In this document: positions 24,158 through 31,054 of the stretch, piece by piece
Layout of the letters: every line of letters starts with the position of its first letter
How positions within the stretch are numbered: position 1 is the first letter of the stretch
The notes under the pieces: generated by a model
Databases searched by the model: none
The model's input: only the letters and a program-made list of their open reading frames with translations
Told to the model about the DNA's origin: nothing
Source of the DNA: Pseudomonadota bacterium
GTDB taxonomy: Bacteria > Pseudomonadota > Gammaproteobacteria > Burkholderiales > SG8-39
Direction: 5' to 3'
Length of the DNA stretch: 39,014 nt
Assembly: GCA_025352885.1 (NCBI GenBank)
Contig: JANXRZ010000220.1
Coordinates: 1-39,014 of the forward strand
Program-made: the position numbers and the translations under genes

Positions 24158-24607
24158 TCAGAGTTTCGTGGAGGCGCGGGTCAACAGCTTCCAGGTGCCG
24201 GCCTGCTTCTGCCAGTTCATCAGGATGTGCAGGTTGGTCGAACTCTTCTTACCGTCCGCTACCGTTTCACTCTCACCAAGCCAGTGAAACCGCACGATTG
24301 CAAGGTCGCCTACGACGCGGATCGAGGGATCCTTGTATTGCAGGGACAGTGTCTTCGACCTGCCGCTGGTGGCGTTCTTGATGAAGGCCGCCTTATCCTC
24401 GACTCGCGCGTCCGAGTGGCTGTAGCTCAGTTCCGGCGCAGTGAGTTCTTCGAGCCCCTTCGCGTCCTGTGCGATCTGGGCGGTGCGGAAAGATTCGACC
24501 CGCTTCGCGACAGCCTCTTCATCAGGCGACAGCGCAAAAGCCGAAACAGCTGCCAGAAGGCCAAGCACCAAGGCAGGCAGCATCAGGTGACGACGATTTA
24601 TTTGCAT
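24158..24607 (-). CDS. Exported NTF2-like (DUF4440/SnoaL-type) protein
   Basis: 149 residues. A signal peptide (LMLPALVLGLLAAVSAFA) precedes a compact alpha+beta domain: AKRVESFRTAQIAQDAKGLEELTAPELSYSHSDARVEDKAAFI, then strands VVGDLAIVRFHWLGES and HILMNWQKQAGTWKLLTRASTKL. This order is typical of the DUF4440 branch of the NTF2-like superfamily, which binds small ligands or serves as an isomerase-type scaffold. The ligand is unknown. It lies downstream of no obvious partner; the MmgE/PrpD gene is 96 bases further along the same strand. Confidence 0.82.
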   Translation of the reverse strand: MQINRRHLMLPALVLGLLAAVSAFALSPDEEAVAKRVESFRTAQIAQDAKGLEELTAPELSYSHSDARVEDKAAFIKNATSGRSKTLSLQYKDPSIRVVGDLAIVRFHWLGESETVADGKKSSTNLHILMNWQKQAGTWKLLTRASTKL

Positions 24608-24819
24608 GGTTGTTCTCCCCTTTGAGGAAGAGGAGTCTACCCCTCGGGCGGCCTGCAGGGGGACGCCGCGAGGGCCGGGGTCTCATGTAGAGTCCTTCAC
24701 TTGCCGCTGGAACGGAGCATGATGACAGCGGGGCGCGGGATGGCCGGCGCGCCGTGCGTCGCCGCACAGACCGGAGCTTGGGGCACTTGTAGAATTTCGC
24801 ATTTCACGACGAGGTCACG

Positions 24820-24993
24820 ATGGTTGAAACAGCACGCAAAGGAATCGACCGCACACTCATCTCCTTCGAGGAGGACTACGCAGTGCGCTACTGGTGCAAC
24901 GTTCTCGGCTGCACGCAAACGGCGCTCAGGTCCGCCGTGAGGGCCGTCGGCAACGACGCCGCCGCAGTGCGGGCACAGCTTAAAAAGAAGTAA
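24820..24993 (+). CDS. DUF3606 family protein
   Basis: 57 residues (MVETARKGIDRTLISFEEDY ...), too short for many gene callers. It has GAGG 7 bases upstream of the ATG. The core ISFEEDYAVRYWCNVLGCTQTALRSAVRAVG fits DUF3606 very well (YW, LG-x3-xLRxAVxxVG). It is a paralogue of the gene at 9572. Function unknown. The 57-residue gene at 25127 follows on the same strand but has its own promoter. Confidence 0.75.
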   Translation: MVETARKGIDRTLISFEEDYAVRYWCNVLGCTQTALRSAVRAVGNDAAAVRAQLKKK

Positions 24994-25028
24994 CGTTCGG
25001 CCCGCAGTTACAAAGTGTTGCAACCCTT

Positions 25029-25072
25029 TGTTCTGTAACGAACGGAAGAACGCCCGCTCCTCGGCTTACGAT
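25029..25072 (+). promoter_or_regulatory. Degenerate activator site and -10 box for the 57-residue gene
   Basis: TGTTCT-GTAA-CGAACG (25029-25044) differs from the perfect palindrome at two positions. TACGAT (25067-25072) follows after 22 bases as a good -10 box. ACAAAG (25010-25015) and CTTTGT (25026-25031) form an additional inverted repeat overlapping the site. Confidence 0.35.
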
Positions 25073-25126
25073 CCTTCTGTGATGACGGCGCACAGATCGC
25101 CGCCCAAACAGCCAAGGAGCACGACC

Positions 25127-25300
25127 ATGCTGAGAATCACCGACAAAGCGTTCAAATACACGTCAGCCGTCAATACGGACCTCAAGAAGCGCTTCGAGCA
25201 GATCATCCGCGAGCAACGCGCTGCTGCAAAAGCTGCGCAGGCGGCGGCGAGGACAGTGACGAATTCGGTAGTCCCAATCCGGACGCCGTCTTTCGCCTGA
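25127..25300 (+). CDS. Small basic helical protein, unknown function
   Basis: 57 residues (MLRITDKAFKYTSAVNTDLK ...). A strong AAGGAG lies 9 bases before the ATG at 25127, so translation is likely. The central part (DLKKRFEQIIREQRAAAKAAQAAA) is a single amphipathic, positively charged helix, and the tail is polar. I recognise no family. The upstream activator-type site suggests it belongs to the same regulon as the envelope genes. Repeat copy C begins 33 bases after its stop. Confidence 0.65.
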   Translation: MLRITDKAFKYTSAVNTDLKKRFEQIIREQRAAAKAAQAAARTVTNSVVPIRTPSFA

Positions 25301-25332
25301 TCACCGTTCAGACGTTCCGGTCAATTTGGCCG

Positions 25333-25397
25333 AATTCACTTTCGTAGATCGGCCGCCGGAGCGGCTCGCGGGCCAATTTTCGTACCGGTGTCGGTAC
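25333..25397 (+). repeat. Dispersed 65-bp repeat, copy C
   Basis: Gap-free match to copies A (47 of 65) and B. It ends in GTACCGGTGTCGGTAC, one change from the perfect palindrome in copy A. It lies between the convergent ends of the 57-residue gene and the Bug gene, where it could also act as a transcription stop. Confidence 0.65.
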
Positions 25398-25405
25398 ATC
25401 CGTGA

Positions 25406-26374
25406 CTAACTGTCCAAGCGGATCCCGCGCTCCTTGGCAATCGTAGTCCAGCGCGCAATGTCCCGCCGGATGTACTGCCCGAACTGGTCCGGCGTCATCG
25501 GCATCGGTTCCACCGCCTCCACCGAAAGCCGCTCGCGCAGCTCCGGATTTTTCAGCACGACGCCGAGCGTGTCGTTCAACTGCTTCACGAGTTCCGCCGG
25601 CATGCCGGCAGGGCCGACGCAGCCATACCACTGCATCGCATCGAACCCCTTGAAGCCGACTTCGTCGAGCGTCGGCACGTCCTTGATCTGCGGGCTGCGC
25701 GTCGAACCCGTGACCGCAAGCGCGCGCACGCGGCCCGAGCGGATGAACGGCATCGCGGCGGCAAGGCCCGGAAACATCGCGTGCGTGCGGCCTGCAACGA
25801 GGTCGGTGAAGGCCGGGGCCACCCCCTTGTAAGGCACGTGAGTCATCGGCGCATTCGCCTGCTGCTTGAAGAGTTCCATCGTCAGGTGCGTAAGCGTGCC
25901 TTGCCCCGCTGAGCCGTACGAGATCCCATCTGCGTTCTTGTGCAGGAAATCGACGAAGGCTTTGAAGTTCTCCGCGCTCACCGATGGCCCGACCACGAGC
26001 ACATTGGGCGTGCCGCCGATCATGCCGATCGGCGTGAAGTCCTTGATGGCGTCGTAGGGCAGGGCGCGCGTGGCGGGGCTCGTGCCGTGCGTGGCGACGT
26101 AACCCTGCATGAGCGTGTAGCCATCGGGCGCGGCGTGGGCGGTGTTCTGGCAGGCGATGATCCCGCCGCCGCCGCCCTGGTTGTCCACAATGAACGGCTG
26201 GCCGAGCAGCTTGCCCCAGCGCTCGGTGACCGTACGGGCAATCATGTCGTTACCGCCGCCCGCCACCACGGGGACGATATAGCGGATCGGCTTGCGCGGG
26301 TAGGTTTGCGCGAGCGCCGTTTTGCTTGCAAGCGCAAGCGCGGACGCGGCGACCAGGAATTCACGTCTGTGCAT
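25406..26374 (-). CDS. Bug/TctC-type binding protein
   Basis: 322 residues. The leader MHRREFLVAASALALASKTALAQ has a twin-arginine-like start. The family signature follows: YPRKPIRYIVPVVAGGGNDMIARTVTERWGKLLGQPFIVDNQGGGGG, AAPDGYTLMQGY, MTHVPYKGVAPAFTDLVAGRT and YGCVGPAGMPAELVKQLN. Compared with most members the ligand loop reads VVAGGGNDM instead of PFPPGGxxD, which may change specificity. There are no TctA/TctB genes nearby. It is divergent from the AbiE-like operon. Confidence 0.9.
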   Translation of the reverse strand: MHRREFLVAASALALASKTALAQTYPRKPIRYIVPVVAGGGNDMIARTVTERWGKLLGQPFIVDNQGGGGGIIACQNTAHAAPDGYTLMQGYVATHGTSPATRALPYDAIKDFTPIGMIGGTPNVLVVGPSVSAENFKAFVDFLHKNADGISYGSAGQGTLTHLTMELFKQQANAPMTHVPYKGVAPAFTDLVAGRTHAMFPGLAAAMPFIRSGRVRALAVTGSTRSPQIKDVPTLDEVGFKGFDAMQWYGCVGPAGMPAELVKQLNDTLGVVLKNPELRERLSVEAVEPMPMTPDQFGQYIRRDIARWTTIAKERGIRLDS

Positions 26375-26491
26375 GGAGCCTCCTTAACGATGCCGGTGCG
26401 ACCCGCGCTTGGCATGCGGGCGCTCCCTTTGTCCATTACGGGATTCTCCTATGGCTGAAGCGTAGCAGGAGGCGGATTCTCGCGTGGATGA

Positions 26492-26532
26492 ATGTTGACA
26501 ATATGTCTACACTGATGTCAAATCGTCAACAT
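26492..26532 (+). promoter_or_regulatory. Promoter and palindromic operator of the AbiE-like operon
   Basis: TTGACA (26495-26500), a 17-base spacer and TCAAAT (26518-26523) make a good sigma70 promoter with +1 expected at 26530-26531, at the ATG itself. ATGTTGAC (26492-26499) and GTCAACAT (26525-26532) form a perfect 8-bp inverted repeat flanking the whole promoter. One arm covers the -35 box and the other covers the start codon. This is a strong candidate for autorepression and for a leaderless transcript. Confidence 0.6.
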
Positions 26533-27025
26533 GCTTACCGACCATGAACCCGTTCGGGCCCTGTGCGGGGGCGAGGCGCGCTTTCGTCTCGTCAAGGCGC
26601 TTTACGAATCCCCGCAGACCGCCTTCCACCTGCGCGGCCTGGCCGCAGCAGCGCGCGTCGACCCGAGCCAGGCGCACCGGTTGGTGCGCGGCTTCGTCGC
26701 CGCCGGCCTGTGCGAGGCGCTCGAGGGAGCACCTTCCAAGACCTATCGGGCGGCTTCGGGCCATCCGCTGGCCGACGCGCTCGCCGAGACCTTCAGGACG
26801 ACCGTGCGGCGGGACGCTGAGGACGAGGTCGACCTCTCGAGGGCGCCCGTGTTGCGCTCGCTCCTGTGGACGGGCCGGGAGCGCACGCAGATCCCGGCGC
26901 GCGAGGCCTTCAGGCACTACGAAAACAACTGGCGCCAGGTCAGGAACGCGCCCATGGGCGCCGGCGAAAAAAAATTGCTCCAGCGCCTTGCCAGGGACTA
27001 CGGGAGTGGCCTGATCAATGGCTGA
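26531..27025 (+). CDS. Winged-helix partner (AbiEi-like antitoxin) of the nucleotidyltransferase
   Basis: 164 residues. The N-terminal half is a winged helix-turn-helix: RFRLVKALYESPQTAFHLRGLAAAARVDPSQAHRLVRGFVAAGLCEALEG. The second half is helical and basic, with FRHYENNWRQVRNAP. It overlaps the nucleotidyltransferase gene by 8 bases. By position and fold it corresponds to the DNA-binding antitoxin (AbiEi-like) of a type IV-style AbiE system, although I cannot show direct similarity to characterised AbiEi. It should repress the operon through the palindrome at 26492-26532. Confidence 0.7.
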   Translation: MLTDHEPVRALCGGEARFRLVKALYESPQTAFHLRGLAAAARVDPSQAHRLVRGFVAAGLCEALEGAPSKTYRAASGHPLADALAETFRTTVRRDAEDEVDLSRAPVLRSLLWTGRERTQIPAREAFRHYENNWRQVRNAPMGAGEKKLLQRLARDYGSGLING

Positions 27026-27734
27026 GTTTCACCGTCCATTGCATAACCGGATTGCCGCCATCCTCGAGCGCATGGACGCGAAGTTCCTAGAGGAGGCGGA
27101 GTGCTACTTCGGCGGGGGCACGCAACTCGCGATGTCGCACGGCGAGTATCGTGAATCTCGCGACGTGGATTTCCTCGTCTCGTCGACCAAGGGATTGCGC
27201 AAGCTGCGCGAGACCCTCAGCGACCGGTCGCTCGGCAAGCTCTTCAAGCGCCGCATCTTTCTCGAGCGCGAAGTGCGCGCCGAGCGCGATGCGATCCGCA
27301 CCTTCGTGAAGGAGTCCGAAACGGCCGCGCCGATCAAGTTCGAGATCATCGTGGAGGCGCGCATCGACCTCGACGGAAAAATCGATCGCACCCTTGGCGT
27401 GCCGGTGCTTTCGCTCACGTGCGCAATCGCAGAAAAGCTGCTCGCCAACGCAGACCGCGGCCGCGCGAAGGAGCACCGCGCGCGCGACGTGATCGACCTC
27501 GCGTTCGTGAGCCTAAAAGCGCGTGCAGCGGATTTTGAGTCCGCCTTCAGGATCGCCGAGGCGCCGTACGGTCGCGTCGTCGTAAGGGAACTGGACGAAG
27601 TGCTCAAGATGCTGCGCCTCGATGCCAAGTTTCGCGCGCAATGCGTCTCTGACCTCATGATCGAGGACGTCGGCGCTCTCAAGCGAGGGCTCACCAGGCT
27701 GAACAGCCTCAAGCGGGGCTTGCGCTCGCAATAA
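27018..27734 (+). CDS. AbiEii/AbiGii-type nucleotidyltransferase (putative toxin)
   Basis: 238 residues. The nucleotidyltransferase core motif is CYFGGGTQLAMSHGEYRESRDVDFLV, with GGGT (32-35) and the metal-binding Asp49 and Asp51. A later AIAEKLLANADRGRAKEHRARDVIDLAF carries the conserved Lys and RxRDxxDL of the AbiEii family (PF08843). AbiEii proteins transfer nucleotides to cellular targets and cause growth arrest or abortive infection. The gene begins inside the upstream winged-helix gene, so the two are coupled. A REP-like inverted repeat follows directly after its stop. Confidence 0.83.
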   Translation: MAEFHRPLHNRIAAILERMDAKFLEEAECYFGGGTQLAMSHGEYRESRDVDFLVSSTKGLRKLRETLSDRSLGKLFKRRIFLEREVRAERDAIRTFVKESETAAPIKFEIIVEARIDLDGKIDRTLGVPVLSLTCAIAEKLLANADRGRAKEHRARDVIDLAFVSLKARAADFESAFRIAEAPYGRVVVRELDEVLKMLRLDAKFRAQCVSDLMIEDVGALKRGLTRLNSLKRGLRSQ

Positions 27735-27737
27735 GTG

Positions 27738-27780
27738 GGGTCAGAGTCGACTTATGGCGAACCGTATTTGACTCTGACCC
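27738..27780. repeat. REP-like inverted repeat
   Basis: GGGTCAGAGTC (27738-27748) pairs perfectly with GACTCTGACCC (27770-27780) across a 21-base loop. Elements with TCAGAGTC/GACTCTGA arms are common intergenic repeats in proteobacteria and are, as I recall, associated with REP-type (Y1 transposase-mobilised) families. No transposase is present here. The repeat sits between two convergent genes and overlaps the 3' end of the M23 gene. Confidence 0.7.
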
Positions 27781-28852
27781 TTTTCCTGGTTGACGCACGG
27801 AAGCCGAAGGCGAGGGCCACCATGCCGGCGAGCCAGCCGCCGGGAGGAACCTCCGCGAGCAGCGCCTGATCCGGCGCGGAGTCCTCCAGCAAGGCCTCCG
27901 GATGCATCGACATCTTGTGCAGGGCCCCGCCGATGGGCGCAGTTGCAGGCTCTGCTGGGCCACCCCCCGTGGCGCCGACCGGAGGGGGCAGGCCGTACTC
28001 CGCGCGCGCGGGCTGGTTATAGCGAGGCGTATAGGTCGCCAGCGGATTGCCGTTGACGAACCGGAACGGCAGGGACACGAGCGCGAACTCGTCCGCAACC
28101 CGCTTCACCGTTTGGATTGCAAGGTGCAGGTGCGGGCCGGACGAATAGCCGGTCGACCCCGCCAGCCCGATCTCCGCCCCGGCGCTCACCCGCTGTCCCG
28201 GGACGACGAAGATCCCCTGGTGGGCGAAGTGCGCGTAGGTTGCGATGGTCCCGTCGGCATGGAGGATGCGCACTTCGTTGGCTTTTTCGAGCAGGGCCGG
28301 GTCGAGCGCGCCGATCTCCCGGCTGGCTTCGGTCGAGATCACGATGCCGCCCCGCGCTGCGACGACGGACGTGCCCTGGGGCATCGCGATGTCCACGGCA
28401 TACCGGCTCACCGCGTCATGATGGGTGGTGATTGGGCCGTCCGGGACCTGGCTGAAGGAAAACGCCTCGTGGTTCTCGAACGGGAGCCGGTACTCGGCAT
28501 CGTTCGCCTGCGCGGCGTCCAGCTTGCCCACCATCCACGTGCTGAAAGTCCTGAAAGTGTACGGCTCGCCCTTGACCGCTCTCTGAACCCGCAGCAGGAC
28601 GACCGGCCTGTCTCCGGGGGCCACCTCGGTAAACAGCGGCGTCGGCTGGTCGGTGGCGATGCCCTCGAACTCGGTGATCGACACTTTGACGGAAACCGGA
28701 GCCGGACCGAGGTTCAGCGCGACCACGCGGTAGCCGTCGCCGTCTTTCTGCGATTCAACCGAGAAGGGATACCGGAGCTGCGCATTATCGGGTGCACCAA
28801 ACGCATTCGTGCACACCAGCAAGGCGAGCAGGACGCATCGGCTGAAGATCAT
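27752..28852 (-). CDS. Secreted M23 family metallopeptidase with a C-terminal hydrophobic anchor
   Basis: 366 residues from the ATG at 28852. A signal peptide (RCVLLALLVCTNAFG) is followed by a beta-rich N-terminal domain and then the M23 (LytM) domain with HHDAVSRYAVDIAMPQGTSVVAARGG, YAHF and the GPHLHLAI zinc motif. M23 enzymes cleave cross-links in peptidoglycan or activate other hydrolases. A C-terminal hydrophobic segment (GGWLAGMVALAFGFRAS) followed by basic residues may anchor it. The last nine codons (RVRVKYGSP) and the stop come from the REP-like repeat, so the original C terminus has been replaced or extended. Confidence 0.85.
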   Translation of the reverse strand: MIFSRCVLLALLVCTNAFGAPDNAQLRYPFSVESQKDGDGYRVVALNLGPAPVSVKVSITEFEGIATDQPTPLFTEVAPGDRPVVLLRVQRAVKGEPYTFRTFSTWMVGKLDAAQANDAEYRLPFENHEAFSFSQVPDGPITTHHDAVSRYAVDIAMPQGTSVVAARGGIVISTEASREIGALDPALLEKANEVRILHADGTIATYAHFAHQGIFVVPGQRVSAGAEIGLAGSTGYSSGPHLHLAIQTVKRVADEFALVSLPFRFVNGNPLATYTPRYNQPARAEYGLPPPVGATGGGPAEPATAPIGGALHKMSMHPEALLEDSAPDQALLAEVPPGGWLAGMVALAFGFRASTRKRVRVKYGSP

Positions 28853-29030
28853 GGAGCACTTCCTCTGAGGTTTTGACCGGTCTTTTGCCGGATACAGCTC
28901 TGAAAAACTCACCTTGAAACGTCGGGAAGAGTCCTTCAGTCGAAGGATTTGCGCAACCAAATATTTCACGCTCGGCCGCTATACTCGCAATCCTTTTAGC
29001 GCGACGCGGTTCTTAAGTCAGGGTTAATTA

Positions 29031-29471
29031 ATGAGCGAGTTTTTTTGGAGCGACGAGTACCTGCTCGGATACGGTGCGATGGACGCCACGCACCGCGAAT
29101 TCGTCACGATCGTCAACTCCCTCCTCCAGTGCGCGGACGCCGATGTCGAAAGCCGTCTGCAGGCGTTCGCCCGGCACGCGGAGGCGCATTTCAAGGAAGA
29201 GGACGACTGGATGGAGCGCACGAGCTTTCCGCCGCGCGAATGCCACGTCGAGGAGCACGCGGCGGTCCTGAAATCGGTCTACCAGGTGCTGGAAGTCGTC
29301 AAGGAAGGCGACTTTGCGGAAGGGCGGCGGCTTGCGGCGGCGCTGGCCGACTGGTTCCCCGGCCACGCCTTCCACCTCGATTCGGCCCTGGCGCAGTGGA
29401 TGGTGAAGCAAAGCCACGGCGGCAAGCCCGTGGTCATCCGGCGCAACGTCCTCCAGCGCGACAAGGGGTAG
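29031..29471 (+). CDS. Bacteriohemerythrin
   Basis: 146 residues. All seven di-iron ligands of hemerythrin can be placed: His21 (DATHREF), His53 and Glu57 (HFKEE), His72 and His76 (HVEEH), His112 and Asp117 (HAFHLD). The N-terminal FFWSDEYLLGYGAMDATH is the usual family opening. Such single-domain proteins bind O2 (or NO) and serve as oxygen stores or sensors. A TATACT -10 candidate lies at 28980-28985. It is convergent with the Crp/Fnr regulator gene, whose operon carries redox-type sensors. Confidence 0.88.
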   Translation: MSEFFWSDEYLLGYGAMDATHREFVTIVNSLLQCADADVESRLQAFARHAEAHFKEEDDWMERTSFPPRECHVEEHAAVLKSVYQVLEVVKEGDFAEGRRLAAALADWFPGHAFHLDSALAQWMVKQSHGGKPVVIRRNVLQRDKG

Positions 29472-29503
29472 AGCCTCGCGGCCCAACCGTGGGCTGCCTC
29501 CAG

Positions 29504-30223
29504 TCAGGCGGCGGCGGAGCGCACCAGGTCGACTCGCGGCGCGTCCGACATGAGGCGGTCGAACTCCTTCTTCACCACCGCATAGCATTCGCAGACGCCT
29601 TTATCGAGGCCCTCGCGCTTGAGCACGGAAATATGGCCGCGGCGGTAGTCGATGACGCCCTCTTCGCGCAGCCGTCCGGCCGCCTCGGTAATCCCTTCGC
29701 GCCGCACCCCAAGCATGGTGGCGACGAGTTCCTGCGTCATGACGAGCTTGCCCGAAGGCACGCGGTCGACCGAATGGTGCCGGTTGCAGACCGCGGTCTG
29801 GGTCATCTGCGTCATGAGCGCCTGGGTGTAGCGCAGGAAAAGCTTCATCATCACGCCGGCGCGATCGAACTCTTCCTTGAGCTTGCGGCGCTCGAGCCGG
29901 TAGGCGTAGCCGGCCGTCTGCACTACGGCGGAACTCGGCGTCGTGTCACCGCCCATGAAAAGCGAGATCCCCACGACGCCCTCTTTGCCGACGCCCGCGA
30001 TTTCCGCGGACGCGCCGGATTCGATGACGTAATGCAGGGACACGATGCAGCTCGTCGGGAAAAAGGCGTGCGTCATCTGGTCGCCGGGCTCATACAGGAA
30101 ATCGCCCAGCTTCATCGGTACGAGTTCGAGGTGCGGCGCAATGCGGTCGAATTCGGCGCGAGGCAGCGCGGCCAGCAGCTGGTTGTGGTTCGGGCTGGAT
30201 GTTAAGGGCGGGTTCGTCAGCAT
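29504..30223 (-). CDS. Crp/Fnr family transcriptional regulator with internal deletion
   Basis: 239 residues. The N-terminal cyclic-nucleotide-binding-like domain (RIAPHLELVPMKLGDFLYEPGDQMTHAFFPTSCIVSLHYV) lacks Fnr-type cysteines. The recognition helix region is MTQELVATMLGVRREGITEAAGRL and the tail is CECYAVVKKEFDRL, typical of a large uncharacterised Crp/Fnr group. In relatives I recall, CNRHHSV is followed by about 12 residues of the form DQQLCRWLLLSL before D-R-L/V-P. Here CNRHHSV runs straight into DRVPSGKLVMTQEL. That segment is the first helix of the DNA-binding domain. The loss is in frame. Third gene of the kinase/regulator operon, 9 bases after the response-regulator gene. Confidence 0.85.
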   Translation of the reverse strand: MLTNPPLTSSPNHNQLLAALPRAEFDRIAPHLELVPMKLGDFLYEPGDQMTHAFFPTSCIVSLHYVIESGASAEIAGVGKEGVVGISLFMGGDTTPSSAVVQTAGYAYRLERRKLKEEFDRAGVMMKLFLRYTQALMTQMTQTAVCNRHHSVDRVPSGKLVMTQELVATMLGVRREGITEAAGRLREEGVIDYRRGHISVLKREGLDKGVCECYAVVKKEFDRLMSDAPRVDLVRSAAA

Positions 30224-30232
30224 GGCGCTCTC

Positions 30233-31054
30233 CTAGTGTTGCCGCGTGGTTTCGACACCGATTCCACGGTAGCCGATGAAGCGGGCCGAGCTGTTGAACA
30301 TCGGCTCGCCGCTCACGCGATAGCGCGACCTCGATCCGTCGCTATGCACGCGGCTCAGAGTGTAGTCGAGGAAAGGCTGGCGCAAGGCGATGGTCGCCTG
30401 CAGCGCCGCACGCTCTTGTTCGTCCCAGCCGTCCGGCACCGCTGAAGCGGATCCCGCCAGTGCAGGCACCCGCATGCCGAGCATGTCGAGCACGGGCCCT
30501 GACACGCGCGTGAATTCGCCCTGTTCGTTCTGCTCCCAGTACCAGTCGGAGGCAAGCTCGGCCAGGCTGCGAAAGCGCGCTTCGCTTTCGCGCAGTTCCG
30601 CCGTGCGCTCGGCCACCGCCTTCTCGAGCTCCTGGTTGTAGTTGGCCAGTTTCTTGTAGAGCAGGCGCACTTCGAGCATGTTGCGGATGCGCGTGCGCAC
30701 TTCAACTATGTCGAAGGGCTTGGAGATGAAATCGCGGACGCCGGCCTCGAGCGCGCGCAATTTGTGGCCGGGCTGCGCCGTGATCACGAGGACGGGCAGG
30801 TAGGGATCCTCCAGGTTGGTTCGCAGTCCCTCGATGACCTGGAACCCGTCCATGCGGGGCATCTGCAGGTCGAGCAGGATCAAATCGTAGGCATTCTTGC
30901 GGTGCAAGGCGCAGACCTCCTCGGGATCCATCGTCGAGGTGACGTTGGTGTAGCCGGCGTCGCGCAGCATCTGCTCGAGCAGGAGGACGTTGGATTCCTG
31001 GTCGTCCACGATCAGGACGCTGGCACTGCGGATGGCGGTTTGGTCTGCGATCAC
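30233..31054 (-). CDS. Response regulator with C-terminal PAS domain
   Basis: 273 residues. The receiver domain (1-125) has the acidic pair in SVLIVDDQES, the phospho-acceptor Asp62 (LILLDLQMPRMDG) and the Lys of FISKPFD. A coiled-coil helix (about 130-158, LANYNQELEKAVAERTAELRESEAR) leads to a PAS domain (160-270, LASDWYWEQNEQGEFTRVSG). There is no DNA-binding or enzymatic output, so it probably relays signals by protein contact. The start overlaps the kinase stop by four bases (ATGA). Confidence 0.88.
   Translation of the reverse strand: MIADQTAIRSASVLIVDDQESNVLLLEQMLRDAGYTNVTSTMDPEEVCALHRKNAYDLILLDLQMPRMDGFQVIEGLRTNLEDPYLPVLVITAQPGHKLRALEAGVRDFISKPFDIVEVRTRIRNMLEVRLLYKKLANYNQELEKAVAERTAELRESEARFRSLAELASDWYWEQNEQGEFTRVSGPVLDMLGMRVPALAGSASAVPDGWDEQERAALQATIALRQPFLDYTLSRVHSDGSRSRYRVSGEPMFNSSARFIGYRGIGVETTRQH

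Noticed and set aside
22562-24625. 687-codon open frame on the plus strand
   Set aside because: It is antisense to the clear MmgE/PrpD and NTF2-like genes, with Arg/Asp/Pro-biased composition typical of shadow frames in high-GC DNA.
27738-27780. Ends of an insertion sequence
   Set aside because: Only one 43-bp palindrome, no transposase and no target duplication; a REP-like element fits better.
29045-30205. 386-codon plus-strand frame
   Set aside because: Runs across hemerythrin in another frame and antisense to the Crp/Fnr gene; low-complexity Arg-rich translation.
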